From assembly GCA_016748015.1 (NCBI GenBank), contig JAAOMT010000280.1, forward strand, positions 31,508 through 95,507: a stretch of 64,000 nucleotides of DNA. The letters run 5' to 3'. Shown here one piece after another: positions 37,479-49,480 of this stretch. The translations under genes and the position numbers were made by a program. This DNA is from Geosiphon pyriformis (taxonomy: Eukaryota > Glomeromycota > Glomeromycetes > Archaeosporales > Geosiphonaceae). Under the pieces are notes generated by a model. The model was not told the origin of the DNA. It worked only from the letters and a program-made list of their open reading frames with translations, and ran no database searches. The first letter of the stretch is position 1. Every line of letters starts with the position of its first letter.

Positions 37479-39147
37479 TCAGTCTTTGAGCAGGTACTTG
37501 ATAATATTGGTATTGCTGTTGGATTGGCTGTGGGGTGGGCTGATAATAGTTATTTTGGTATTGGGGTCTTGGTGGATAGTGAGCTGGTGGTGGTGGTTGA
37601 TAATAAGATTGCTGTGGTGGAGAGTAATATTGATTACTCCTATTTTGTTGGTCTCATTATAGCTTTTTGCAATCTCTTTTCCAGTGGCCAGAGATTCCAC
37701 AGTAATGGCAATTCTGAGGCTGGTTATTAGAAAGTGGTGCAAAGTTATTTTGATTTCATCTTTGGAGTGGTTGATATCTTTGGGGTTGCTATTGTTGTTG
37801 ATTGGTAAAATAGTTTTCAACTTTCTTTGCGAGTTGGTCAATTTTCTCTTTAGCTGCTAAGTTGGTTTCTCCAATGACTAAGTTCATGAGTTTTGTACAA
37901 TTGGCTTCTTCCATGGCCATTTCATATCTCTTTACATGCTGAATGGCAGAGTTTAAATCTTCTGGGGCATGTGGGCAAACCTTTTTAATCAGTTTATTTT
38001 TTAAACCAGCGATAAATTGATCTAAGATTTGAGCATTGGAATAATAATTGTTTGTTTCGAGTTGGCAAATTTGTCTGAGAAGTTTGTTGAATTTCCCAAT
38101 ATAAGTCATAACAGATTTGGAGAATTCTTGTTTGATATTGTAAAACCGATTTCAAAGGGTAATGGAGGTATTATTGTCAGTGAACTGTTCAAGGAAGGCT
38201 GCTTTGAAAGTGTTCCAATCATTGAATGGAATGGCCAAGTTTTCAAACAATTCTCCTGCTGTTCCTTTGAGAAAGTAGAGAATTGTTCTTAACATTCTGG
38301 CAGCATTCCATTCATTTGCATCTCTAGCTTTAGTAACTTGATCGAGCCATTCTTGGGAACTGGTCTCAATGTTTTCTCCATTAAATTCAGGGATTTTTGT
38401 GATGTATGCTGTCATTTTGTCTTTTTCATTTTCACTGTCTATTGATTTTTCTTCAGTTATTTCAGAGTTGTTTTCTTTATTTGCTGCTGTCTCAGAGTGT
38501 TCACTTTGATTTTCAGCTAGAAAATCAAAAAAATTGGAACTAGTTTGAAGGAGTTCTTGCTGTCTGATGGGACTTCTGAGTGATGTAAAATTTTCTGGTC
38601 TCACAAATCAATTTAAAGGTGAATTAGGTGTTTGTGCTTGTGCAAATGAAGCTGGAAAAAGTGTGATGGTGAGTGGAAGTTTTGAACTTGTTTCTTGTTC
38701 AGGTGTTTGTAAGTGTTTGGCAGTTGTTTTTGGTAGTATTGGAGTATTTGGGGTGGTTTTTGAGTATTGCTTCAATTTGTGTTTGCTTTTGTTGCTTGTT
38801 TCTGTTTCCAATTTAAAATCAATAGAGTATTGAGACTGCACTGGATATGTTTCTTCACAGTACTTGATAATGTTAAAATTAAGTTCTTGAAAGTAAGTGG
38901 CAAGTGTTTCACTGTTAAGGTCTTCAGTTTCTAACTGTGAATAGTGTGCTAAATTATTATAAAGGTTGCTTCTAACTTCTGAGATATTGTAATTTCCAAA
39001 AAGATAATTGTTGATGCGGTTTTCAATATATTGGTATACTGATTTCTTGACAACTTCAATTCCATCTGAAATGTTGAATCTTTGCTTGTAGTGGATGTAA
39101 ATTGACTGGTAGTACTCTAGAGTTGTTGCGTCTGGTGTGGTCACCAC
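37479..39147 (-). pseudogene. Gypsy Gag with CCHC zinc knuckle
   Basis: Open parts 38608-39147, 38152-38604 and 37789-38109, separated by single stops. The middle part includes FNGENIETSSQEWLDQVTKA and FNDWNTFKAAFLEQFTD, and the next RQICQLETNNYYSNAQILDQFIAGLK, all typical of the retrotransposon Gag capsid domain. Near 37669-37711 one frame reads NCHYCGISGHWKRDCKKL, a C-x2-C-x4-H-x4-C zinc knuckle that binds RNA. The region next to it (37357-37560 on the plus strand) is Gln/Asn/Tyr-rich on the minus strand. Gag packages the RNA into particles. Confidence 0.85.
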
Positions 39148-39192
39148 TTTGAATTTGTTTTTGCTGTGTTGTTTCCATGAGAGAGCACTAAA

Positions 39193-40172
39193 TGTTACCA
39201 GAGGTTTTTGGTCTCTTTTCTTAAATGTTGTTGATGCCTGTTTGCTGTAAATTCACGTTTTCTGGATGTGGTTGAACCTTCAGTAACTGAATTTATCTTC
39301 AAATTATCTCCTATAATTTGAACTGCTGGACTTATAAGTAGAATGACCAATTCCTTACCAGTTACTTTATGTAGTTATATTGTAGTAAACGTCAACTCTT
39401 TCCTAGGAATTGCTTGTTTGGAAGCTCACTAAAAATGTGTAATTACTTTGCTATGAAAGTCAACTCTTCTACAGGAATCTTGTCTATAGGCTACCCTAAT
39501 GACTGTAATCAGAAAATAAAAGAAAAACAAAAGAAATGTAAAAAAAATAGAATTCTGTCAAGGGAAACGTTTTCTATTCAGGCCTGGAGTCACTAACAGT
39601 TTACTGAAATTGGTAGCTAATCAATTTCAAAATGTTAGTTGGGTTTTTGGGGATTTTCCAAGTACAATAATTAAAGAATTTGGTTTTTTGAATTATTTGA
39701 TATTTATTTCTTTTTGTGTGTATAGGAATTGTTTTAAGAGATAAATCTAAAGTAAAATATATTTTCTCGAAGAGAGAAGCTCTTCTTTTATACAACTTGT
39801 TGTAACACTATTCTATGAACTTGAACTTTGCTATTTTCTATAATTTTGCTAAACTAAAAATACATTTTGGTAAACTACAAGTTATTTCTGTGAACTATAT
39901 TTTGACAAACTATCAATTATTTTGGCAAATTTCTTACAAATTTTGGCAAACTTTTTGAATGTTACATAGTTCGGGGTATTGTATAATTGATCATCACAAT
40001 TAGGTTACATTTGTGTTATGTATAAATTGGATTATTAATTAAATGATAATTTCAGATATATTTTGCTAATGTAATAAGTGATAATTTGAAATGATAATAT
40101 ATGCTAATTTAATGATAAGATTTATAAGGATAATTTCATGCTAAACAATATCTCTAATTTCATCTAGTAACA
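39193..40172 (-). repeat. Gypsy 5' LTR
   Basis: 980 bp, starting TGTTACCA on the plus strand, aligned without gaps to 30304-31283. Near its left edge a T-rich to GGAGTC region and a TATA-like AAATATAT stretch may be the promoter, but this is not resolved. It ends AGTAACA, one transition away from the TGGTAACA end of the other LTR. Confidence 0.92.
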
Positions 40173-40176
40173 ACAG
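40173..40176. repeat. Target-site duplication ACAG (right copy)
   Basis: ACAG immediately after the LTR, matching 30300-30303. Confidence 0.85.
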
Positions 40177-40540
40177 CCTTAACAATAAGCCCAAAACAAA
40201 TGCCAGAAAAGGCACCAGCATACAAACCAAGCACAGTCACCAAAAGCTTGCCTTTGAACAGAAGATGTATTGAGATAACATGACCAGAGACCATCTCAAC
40301 CTTAAAAACATGGCAAGCCAAAGAATTGTTCATAATCACAGCAATACCAGCACCAAAATAACCAACATCCAAACCAGAAGTAAAGATCCAAACCCTCTCA
40401 AATTTATCCTTGATCCATGGCCCAGAGAAAGGCCTCAACTTCATTTCAGTAACAAAAAAAACCATACTCTCAGAGCTTACATGCCAATAAACAATGTCTG
40501 CCTGTTTGGCTGGAACATTGAGACCCCAAACATTACACAT
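40177..40540 (-). pseudogene. LINE endonuclease domain, N-terminal half
   Basis: Minus-strand frame starting MCNVWGLNVPAKQADI (the WN/GLN start of the endonuclease-exonuclease-phosphatase fold), then VFFVTEMKLRP (catalytic Glu of the TE motif), GAGIAVIMNNSLACHV, VISIHLLFKGKLLVTVLGLYAG. It stops at the Gypsy insertion and resumes at 30303 with SNFVVLSGDFNE; the joined frame is continuous. The enzyme nicks the target DNA for reverse transcription. Confidence 0.82.
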
Positions 40541-40563
40541 AGTAAACTTCCAAACTAGGTCAT

Positions 40564-42400
40564 TTATTTGGAGAAAGAATGCAAAGAAGCACTCGAACTA
40601 AAGCACAAGCCATCCAAATGTGCTAACACCGAACCAATAGAAGCCTCCAAAGATGCCAACTTAGACTTCAAGCCACCCACTTTGTTAGTGAAAATCCTGA
40701 AGCTACTAGAACTGAGAACATGCACACCAACATCAACAGTAGAAGAAGAGGAAGCAGACAGTATCGAAGTGCCATCCAAAATCATATCTGAGCCTGAACC
40801 TGAAGCCAAAGATACAGAAGCATCAAGAGGAGAGACAAAAGAGGAAGGCACCAAAGATACCAGTTCAGCATTATCAAGACATCTAACAATAGTGGACACT
40901 TGGTCAGAAAGAAGCTCAAATGAGCATTCCAAAAAAGCCAAGCATTCATTCAAAGAAGAAACATTACCAATGTCATGATAAGAAGAAGAAAGAAAATTTG
41001 AGCTGGGACCAGCAGAAAAACCACGAGAGAGAGGGGAAGCCACTGAGACCACTTGGGCTCAGGACTTTCCACCAAAGGCAACAGGGTGAAAGATAGGAAC
41101 CTCCTTCTTTTTATATAACTTGACCAGCTGAAAACACCTCTTCTCAGAAACAAAACCTTTAAAAGACTTAACTGAAGATGACAATAACATAGAACCAACT
41201 GGAGCATCACACTCAAGAGCTAAATGCCCAAAACATCCACACTTCCCACACCGAACCAAATTTAATCTAGCCCATGAGAGCCACATACCACCAAAAACAG
41301 GCTCAGTGCAAAATGCTAAATCCAAATCCTTCTCAGATTCAAAGCCAACCACAGCACAACAAAACCTATTGCCAGTGTTCAAAGATCTATTAATGATACA
41401 AGTCTTACTGCCAGCCCTATCCAAAAGAGTACCAAGATCATGTGCAGTTGTTTCTACTGGCAAGGTAAACAGAAGTGCCCTAAAATGGTCTCTTGATGTC
41501 CAGATATTATAATCTCTCACAGCTTTTACCACACGCATTGAGTTTTTCCTGATTAGGAATGACCATCTCGACACCAACAGATTGGCTTGACTCAATTTGG
41601 CAAATTCCACCACAGCTTTCTGCCATATACCAATTAACTAAATCTTGATTGATTTAATATTACCAAATTCGGTGACTACAGTAACAATCATTTTCTTTGG
41701 TGTATCTATAGGAATTTTTTTGATTACTATGGCCCGATCTGAATGCACTCCTGATTTTTTGAGATTAGTGTTTATGACAATCCCTTTTTCCCTGACCAAA
41801 GACGCAGCCATATTCATGCTTTTTTCAAAAGTGAAGATAAATCAGATGATCCCTTCAAATTTTGAGGGAGTAGTGGCCTCCCCAAAACCATTGACTGATG
41901 AAAAATTTTTTCTAATTAACTAAGTTTTTGCCATTGTCGAAATCCCTTCTACAGCACTAAGATTAATATTAAGAACAAAAGATTTTTTGACAGACACCTC
42001 AATCTGAGTCTTAACAATTTTAGGGTCAATCTATTTCTTTTCTAGAGAGATAGAAAGACGAGAAGGAAGAGAGACATCTTCATTATCATCCATGACAAAA
42101 TTAGGAGAACCAAGAGGTGAACTGAAAATGGCACCAGTATTGATACACTTGGCTTTAGGAGTATTGGTGGCTGAATCCAGAAGAGACCCAACATTAATGC
42201 TGGTCATATTAGTGCTTTCCTTATTACTAGACACACTATCCACATCAGAAAACACACTATTACCAAGCTCAGACCTGTCCAGAGAAATATCCTTTTTATC
42301 ACCTAAGTATTTGACATTCCCAAGCACAACTCTTTTCTTTTACGAGAAGGAACCACCAGTAGGATCATAAAAAGCATTCTTTGGTGTTTTTTTTTTAGAC
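40564..42400 (-). pseudogene. LINE ORF1 with zinc knuckle
   Basis: Three main open stretches: 42031-42327 (Ser-rich, SLDRSELGNSVFSDVDSVSS), 41059-41613 (FRALLFTLPVETTAHDLGTLLDRAG, CCAVVGFESEKDLDLAF, then LVRCGKCGCFGHLALECDAP, a C-x2-C-x4-H-x4-C knuckle), and 40564-41052 (Ser/Leu/Val-rich). In-frame stops split them; at least some sit where Trp or Gln would fit. The centre resembles an RRM-like fold before the knuckle. ORF1 proteins coat LINE RNA. The frames in between (41640-42030) carry the same product in broken form. Confidence 0.78.
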
Positions 42401-42535
42401 ATGTTGCTACTAGAGGCAGTCTTCAGGTCCACGAAAAAGAGGTTATTAAAAAGAGAAATTGTGAAATACTAACAAGAAAAAATAAAAAACTTCTTTATTA
42501 GAAAAATACTTTTTGAGGGTTTATGGAAGTAAAAG

Positions 42536-45500
42536 AGAAAGAAGTTTTAGAATTTTTTTTAATATTTTGATTACTTTAATTATTATATTACTTAATATTT
42601 TTATGCTTTACATAATAAACTTAAAAATATGATTCTAATTGTTTTAAATAAAATAATCATAATATTGTTAAAGTTAAATTAAAATAAAATATTAATATTA
42701 ATAATATAGATATTTTTGATAATATTATTAATAAAAATATATTTTTTAGTTAATAATTCTTTGAAAACTTTGGTTATTTAATGTTAAGTATAAATAAAAT
42801 TATTAAATAAATAAATAATATAATTATTAATAGTAATATATTAGTTATATATATATAATATTTTTTTAGAATAGGTTTTTTTTAAATTTAATATAATTTA
42901 ATTTGAATTGAGTTTATGTCTAATTATATGTAAAAAACATATAAATTTTATTTAATTTAGATTATTTATATTGATTTATTATATTAATATATATTAATAT
43001 TAAGTTATATTATTTAATATTTTTTTAAAATTATTTTTTATTCTAATTTAAGTTTTAATATCTAAATTTTACTAACTTTACTAATATTTAAAAATTAATT
43101 AACAGTTATTAAAAAAATCATAAATAAGAAAATATTTTAAATATTAATATTATTATAATTTTAAATTATTTGGTTTTAATTTATATAACTACTTTTTTTA
43201 ATTTAAATAATAATGTTATTAAATTATTTTAATTGTTTAAAATTTGTTCTATTTTGTTAAAAAATTTAATATTAAATTAAAAAAATAATGTTAATTATAA
43301 CTACTTAGTTTTTTTTATAATAAAAAGTTAATAACAAATATATTAATAAAACATATAAATTTTAATTTTAAGAATAATTTAATTAAGTTTATCAAAAAAA
43401 ATTATTAAAACTTAATAAAATATTTTAAAATAAAAAAGTATAAATAAAATATTTTTGAACAATTAATTATATGTAATATAAAATAAAAAACTATTTTTTT
43501 TGGATATTTTTCAAAATATTTTTTTAATTTAAAATTTGTTTTTTTTGTAAAAAATAAAATCTTGATTTTTTTGATTTTTTTTAATGTTTTTATTAATTTT
43601 TTTGGCTATTAACAATAATTTTTTTGTTTTAAATAATACCAATAATAATATATTTGTTAAAATTTGTTCAAATTAATATGTAATTATATTATTTAATATA
43701 TTAAAATTTAGTTAGCTTTAAAAGCAAAACAAATTATATTTTTATAAATAATTTTAATTAATAATAATATTAAATTACTTAATTACAAAAATTGAATTAA
43801 TAAAATAAAAATTAAAGCATTTTTTTTGTTTTGTAAAAACATTATTGTTTTTATTAATATTTAAAACTCATTTATTAATCATTAAAAATTTTGTAAATAA
43901 ATACTTTTATTTAGATGTTTAATATTATTATAAAAATTAAAATAATTTATTTTAAAATTAGAATTAAAGTTGGTTTCTAAAAACAATATTAAATTTTTTT
44001 TGTATAAAATTTACATTTTAAATTGTTTTAAATGTTATTATTAAAATTAAACTATAATATAAGTATTTTAAAAATATCTAATACTTTAAAATATAAAAAC
44101 TTTATAAATAAAACATATTAATAATAAAAAATGCATTATTAAATAATTTTTAATAGATTTATAAACTAATTTATTTTTTATAAAAAATGATTTAAAAATT
44201 TATTATGTAATTAGATTTTTTTGTAAATACTTAAAATAAAATTTAAAAATTTAAAAAATTTATATTAATAATAATATTAATTTATTATTTTATTTATTAT
44301 TTAATTAATATAAGATTAAATAATTGGTTTAAAAAAAAATATAATGATAAAAATAAAGAATTAAAACAATTCAAATTTTAAAATATTGAATAATTTGTTC
44401 ATGAAATAATATTCTTTATAATTTTTATATTTATTGTATATATACTAACTTTCAATAAATATGTTAGAATTTTTAACAAAAAAAATTGCAATTATTTGTA
44501 AAAAAAATCAGAAAAAGATAAACTTTATTATATCTATTTTTTTTATTAAAAAATAACTATTATTATTTTTTAAAAGTCGAACAGATTATATATTTGTTAA
44601 TTTAAATAAAGAATTAAAAAGTTTCAATTAATTTTTTAAATACAGTAATAATATATTTATCTATATATTATATAAAAATTAATAATATATTATAAAACAC
44701 ATAATTTTTTGGTATATACAACTTGAATTAAAAAATAATAGTTTACAATTAATACAAAAAATAAAAAATTTTTTTACTATCATATAGCAAAAAATACAAA
44801 TACAAATTTGTAATAAAAATTGCTTAAAAAAAATTTAATAATTTAATAATATAAATAATATATTATTGCTTATAACTTTTATTGATTGTTTTTAAATTAA
44901 GCTAACAAATATATACATATCTTTAATTAATATTTGATAATAAAAACAAATTTCAAAAATTATTAAAATCTTTATAAAAGTTACTAATTATATAATTAAA
45001 TCTTATTAAATTACATATTTTACCAAAAATATATATATATATACAATAAATATATTTTGTAATCTATATTATAACAAATAATTTATTAAAACAAGAAATT
45101 TGTTTATTTAATAAGTGTAAAAATGAATACAGAAAACATAAAAGTTAAAAAAAAATTTAATACATAAAATATATAAGTAAAAATTTATTATTTTAATATT
45201 ATATAAGATAAAAATAATTATACACAAATTGTATGTTTTTTAAAAAACAATAAAATTAACATATAAATTATCTATATATAGAAAATAGAAAATACAATAA
45301 TTTTATTAAATATAAAAAAAAATAATGCTTTAAGTTTTTTTTAAAATTAAGTAAAAAATATTTTTAATAATCTAATTAAAACAATAAATAATAATAAAAT
45401 AACTATTAGTTAACATCTTAAAAAAAATATTTTAATATATTAAGCACTTATTTAAAAAATAGTAAAAATTACTTGATAATATATAATATAATATTATGTA

Positions 45501-46198
45501 TTTATAATAACATAAAACAAATATTATAATAAAAAACCAAAATATTATTACGAAATTTTTTTCAAAAATTATATTAAAATTATAAACTATTAAGTTTTGG
45601 TAAAAAATTAATTACATTATTTAATTGTTTATGTTTTTGTTAATTAAAATAAGTTATAAATTAGTTTATTATAATTTTATTATAGATTAAAACTAATAGC
45701 ATGTTAAAATTATTAAAATATAATATATTTTATAAATTATAATACTAATTAATACTATATATTTAAATCATGTAAATATGTTAATTTTATATTACAAATA
45801 TAAATTAAAATCAATAAATATTATTTATTTTAGTCAAAAAAATTAATTTAAAAAACTTAAATTTATTTTAATAAATATAAATAAAAACTTTAATTAATAA
45901 TTATATTAATATTTTTGTTAATAAAAATAAGTTTAAAAAACTAATATAGTTTAATATTAAATTAATATTAAATTAACTAAAATTATAAAACAGAAAAAAA
46001 ATACAATATATATTAAATAATAGATTAAATAAATTTATAATTATTACTATTTATTTTAATAATAAAAAAATATAAAAATTTATTTTTATATAGATTATCA
46101 ATAATATTAAATATAACAACAGCTATTTAACTTTTATTATTCAAAATTGTTTAATATTTTTAAAGAAAAAAATAGTTTTTAATATTAAATTTAAATAA
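42536..46198 (-). mobile_element. Extremely AT-rich decayed LINE 3' part (tentative)
   Basis: Nearly all A and T, with no usable ORF. Its position left of a decayed LTR, and a short resemblance at its right end (ttaatatta at 46176-46184 against the LINE flank ctagtatta at 30291-30299), suggest that it is the hypermutated 3' half of a second LINE copy. The alignment by eye is weak away from the LTR. Confidence 0.45.
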
Positions 46199-47145
46199 TA
46201 TTATCAAAAATTTTCTATTCTTTTCTTGATATTGTTAATGCTGTTTTAATATTAATTTTGCTATTAATAAAAATTGGTAACTCTTCAATAAGCTAATTTT
46301 TTTTTATATTTTAGATTATATATACTGTTGAGTTTATAATGAAATAACCAATTTTATGCCAATTACTTATATAATTACTTTGTGGTAAAGTCAATTTTTT
46401 TTACAAAAAAATCTTATTTGTAAGCTTTTTAATTTAATATGTAGTTACTTTGCTATAAAAATTAATATTTCTATAGAAAATTTTGACTATAAATTATTTA
46501 ATAATATAAAAAGAAAATAAAAGAAATTAAACTCAAAAAATATTAAGAAAGTTATTTCAAATTCAGGTCTAAAGATTATTAACAGTTGCTAAAATTAGTA
46601 GTTAATCAATTTCAAAATATTAGTATAAAATAATTAATTTCGAAGCAATAATAATTAAAAAATTTATGTTTTTCGAGTGAGTTTTAGTGGAGTTAATTTG
46701 CAAAAAAAAATTTTAAGAAAAAATATCTGGTAAAAATTTTTTTTTTTGAAGAAAAAAGCATTTTTTTTATATAATTTATTATAATATTATTTTATAATTT
46801 AGCACTTTTTTTTTCTAATATTTTGGTAAATTAAAAATACATTTTGTCAAATTACAAGTTATTTCTGTGAACTGTGAACTATTTTGGTAAACTGTTAAAT
46901 ATTTTGTCAAATTATTAAATATTTTTACAAATTTCGAATATTATATAATTCAGTATATTACATGATCTGATCATTACAATTTGGTTACATTTGTATTCTA
47001 TACAAATTGGATTATTAATTGGATGAAAATTTGGTTAATTTAATAAAATAATAAGTAATAAATTGAAATAATAATATATGCTAATTAATAAGAATTATAA
47101 AAATAATTTTATGCTAATTAATATCTTAATTTTTAATTGGTAACA
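46199..47145 (-). repeat. Decayed solo LTR of the same Gypsy family
   Basis: Aligns from TATTATCA (for TGTTACCA) to TTGGTAACA with the LTRs at 30304 and 39193. Landmarks that survive include ttataatgaaataaccaatt, gtagttactttgct, aattagtagttaatcaattt and ggttacatttgta. Differences are mostly C-to-T and G-to-A, with some small indels. No second LTR or internal region is present next to it, so it is a solo LTR. Its left flank ATAA and right flank ACAA are each compatible with a mutated ACAG duplication. Confidence 0.85.
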
Positions 47146-49480
47146 ACAATATTAAAAAATTATAATAAATCCAAAAAATTAAGAAAAAACAATATTTATT
47201 ACCAAAAAAAAATCATAAATTTAAAATAATAAATATTTCAATTATTTTTTAATAATTAATAAAAATAATTTATTTAAAAATACTATAAAAATTAATAATT
47301 GTATATTTAAATAATACTAAAATGTTTTTTAATACTTTTAATAAAAATTTATACTATTTGTAATAAGTTTTTAAATAATTATAATTACCCAAATTAAAAC
47401 TTAATATTAATAAATATTTTTTTAAAAAAACAAAACTTTAAATTTTAAACCATATTATTAAAAATAATAATTAACAATTAGAAAACAAACATACCAAATA
47501 AAATATTATATTATTATTATAAAAAACATAATAATATTAATAATTTATTATAAATAATAAATATAAAAGTCATAATTAATCTTAAAAAATAATATAAATA
47601 ATCAAATATATTAATAATTATATTAATATGTATTTAAATTTTATTATTAAATATTTTTATTATAAAAAAATAATAAAACAAACCAAAAAACTATATTATT
47701 AATTTAATACATACAAAATTATAATGTTTTTTAAAAAAAGATAAAACAAAACTAATTAAATCAATTAAAGTTAGATAATTATTTAAGAAGATTAAAATTA
47801 ACTGAATTAAATTATTATTATTAATTATCAAAAATAACAAATATATTAAAATTATTATAAATTATTTAATTAAATAACTAAAAACAAAAGCTATTTAAAA
47901 AGCAAATACCAAATTAATAACTAAACTTATATATTAAAATTTAATATATTAACATAAAAATTGTTATTAAATTAAAAAACAAAATTTGTAAATAATATTT
48001 TAATAAAATTAAGTTAAAAATTTAAAATAAAAAATCATTATTATTTATTATATTATTTATAAATAAATAACTTAATCAATAGATTATTATATAAAACATT
48101 AAATAAAATTAGACAAAAAAATCATAAAAAATAAAATTTATTTATATTATTAATATTATTTACATATCAAACAATAAAGCAAAATACAACTTAAATAATA
48201 TTATTTAAATTAATATACAAAAAAACAATAATATTATTGATTAAAATAAAAATAAAAATATATTTAATTAAATTAATAATAGAAAAAACATTTTAAAAAC
48301 ATGTTAAAAAGAATATATAACTTAATAAAAATACAAAAAAACAAAATTTGAAAATATTAAAATTTACAAAAAAACAAAAAAAAAACTAATAATAAGTTAT
48401 TAAATAAATCAGTTAAATACAAAATTAAAAACAAAATATTATTATATTATATTAAAACAGAAAAACAAAGAATAAAAATTTAATCTTAAATAAAACAATT
48501 AATTTTACATTTATTAAATACTTAAAAATAAAGCTTATAAATTACAATAAAAAAAGTTTTAAAAAAAACAGCATATAATAATTAACTAAAATTGTATTAT
48601 ATCAATTTATTATTATAATTATTATTTATATTATAGTTAAATATATAATAAATACTAATTAAACCAGATAAAATTCGATAAGATTTAATATTAATTATTA
48701 TTATTAGATGTAATTTATATTATAATTAATTAGCAAAAAAGTATATAAGTATTAAAAAATACATAATAACAACAAAAAAATAAAAATTATTAACAATATT
48801 AACTTTATTATCTAACTATTGTTTTAAATATTATAATATAAAAAATCAAATATAAAAATAATAATTAGAAATAAAAAAATCAAATATAAAAACATTTAAA
48901 TATTTAAAAAAAAAGCAATAAAATATTTCAAACAAAAAAAAATCAAAAAAATATTATTGGATAATAAAACAAATAGACAATTATATTAAAAGAAAATAAA
49001 AAAGACTTTAAACAATTCAATAACAATTAATTAACCCAGAAAATTAATAATTAAAAACCAAAAAAGTTAGAAAAAACAATTTTTGTTAACTTATTATTAC
49101 TATTACTTAGAATAATAGCTAAATATTTAAAACTTGTATTTAAACAACTTCAAAAAAATGTTTAACAAATCAATTATATGTTAAATAAAACAATTTTATA
49201 ATACATTTTAAAACCATCTATTAATTATTTGTAATCTTCTAAAAATACAGTAAAATATTGTTATATTTAGTAATACAAGTATTAATAATTAACCAACTGA
49301 AAAAAATAACAATTTAACAATTTAAAACATTAAAAAAAGAAATCACTATAATTATAATAGAAAAAAAAGTAATAATAAAGCTTAATTCTATAATAAAAAT
49401 TTAAAATATTTATAAAATTTTGATAATAACATAAAAAAGTTTCAAGAAAACTTTATTAAAATTCTGTCAGTTTTAACATT
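47146..49480 (-). mobile_element. Extremely AT-rich decayed LINE 5' part
   Basis: Directly right of the decayed LTR, taacaacaatattaaaaaatt matches the LINE flank taacaacagccttaacaat at 40168. Further right, ttaaaaatactataaaaattaat...aattgt matches ttaaaaacatggcaagccaaag...aattgt of the LINE near 40300. The length to the composition change near 49480 (about 2.3 kb) equals the 2.36 kb from the insertion site to the LINE 5' end. I therefore read it as a mutated copy of LINE ORF1 plus endonuclease start. No ORF survives. Confidence 0.65.

Larger units (their letters stand above)
30304..40172 (-). mobile_element. Ty3/Gypsy LTR retrotransposon with dUTPase, inserted in the LINE
   Basis: 9869 bp with two 980-bp LTRs in direct orientation, coding on the minus strand. 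Order on that strand: 5' LTR (39193-40172), gag, zinc knuckle, protease, a Cys-rich domain, dUTPase, reverse transcriptase, RNase H, integrase, an extra ORF, a polypurine tract, 3' LTR (30304-31283). Integrase following RT/RNase H marks it as Ty3/Gypsy rather than Copia. Most ORFs have stops, and RT and integrase have catalytic Asp-to-Asn changes, so it is dead as it stands. The flanking ACAG duplication shows a true integration event. Confidence 0.92.
25894..42535 (-). mobile_element. Non-LTR retrotransposon (LINE), split by a Gypsy insertion
   Basis: About 6.8 kb of LINE on the minus strand, interrupted by the Gypsy element at 30304-40172. In 5'-to-3' order on the minus strand are ORF1 with a zinc knuckle, then ORF2 with endonuclease, reverse transcriptase, RNase H and a zinc-binding C-terminus, then a short 3' end with an A-rich tail (the T run at about 25894-25908 on the plus strand). 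The 5' boundary near 42535 is where coding-like composition gives way to AT-rich DNA. Both ORFs have in-frame stops, so this copy is inactive, but long open stretches remain and it is much less decayed than the DNA on either side. Confidence 0.88.

Noticed and set aside
37357-37730. Hydrophobic Leu/Val/Trp-rich plus-strand ORFs
   Set aside because: They are antisense of the Gln/Asn-rich Gag region of the Gypsy element on the minus strand.
30304-40172. Env-like third ORF, making the Gypsy element an endogenous retrovirus
   Set aside because: The extra ORF has no signal peptide, membrane anchor or fusion segment, so no envelope role can be supported.
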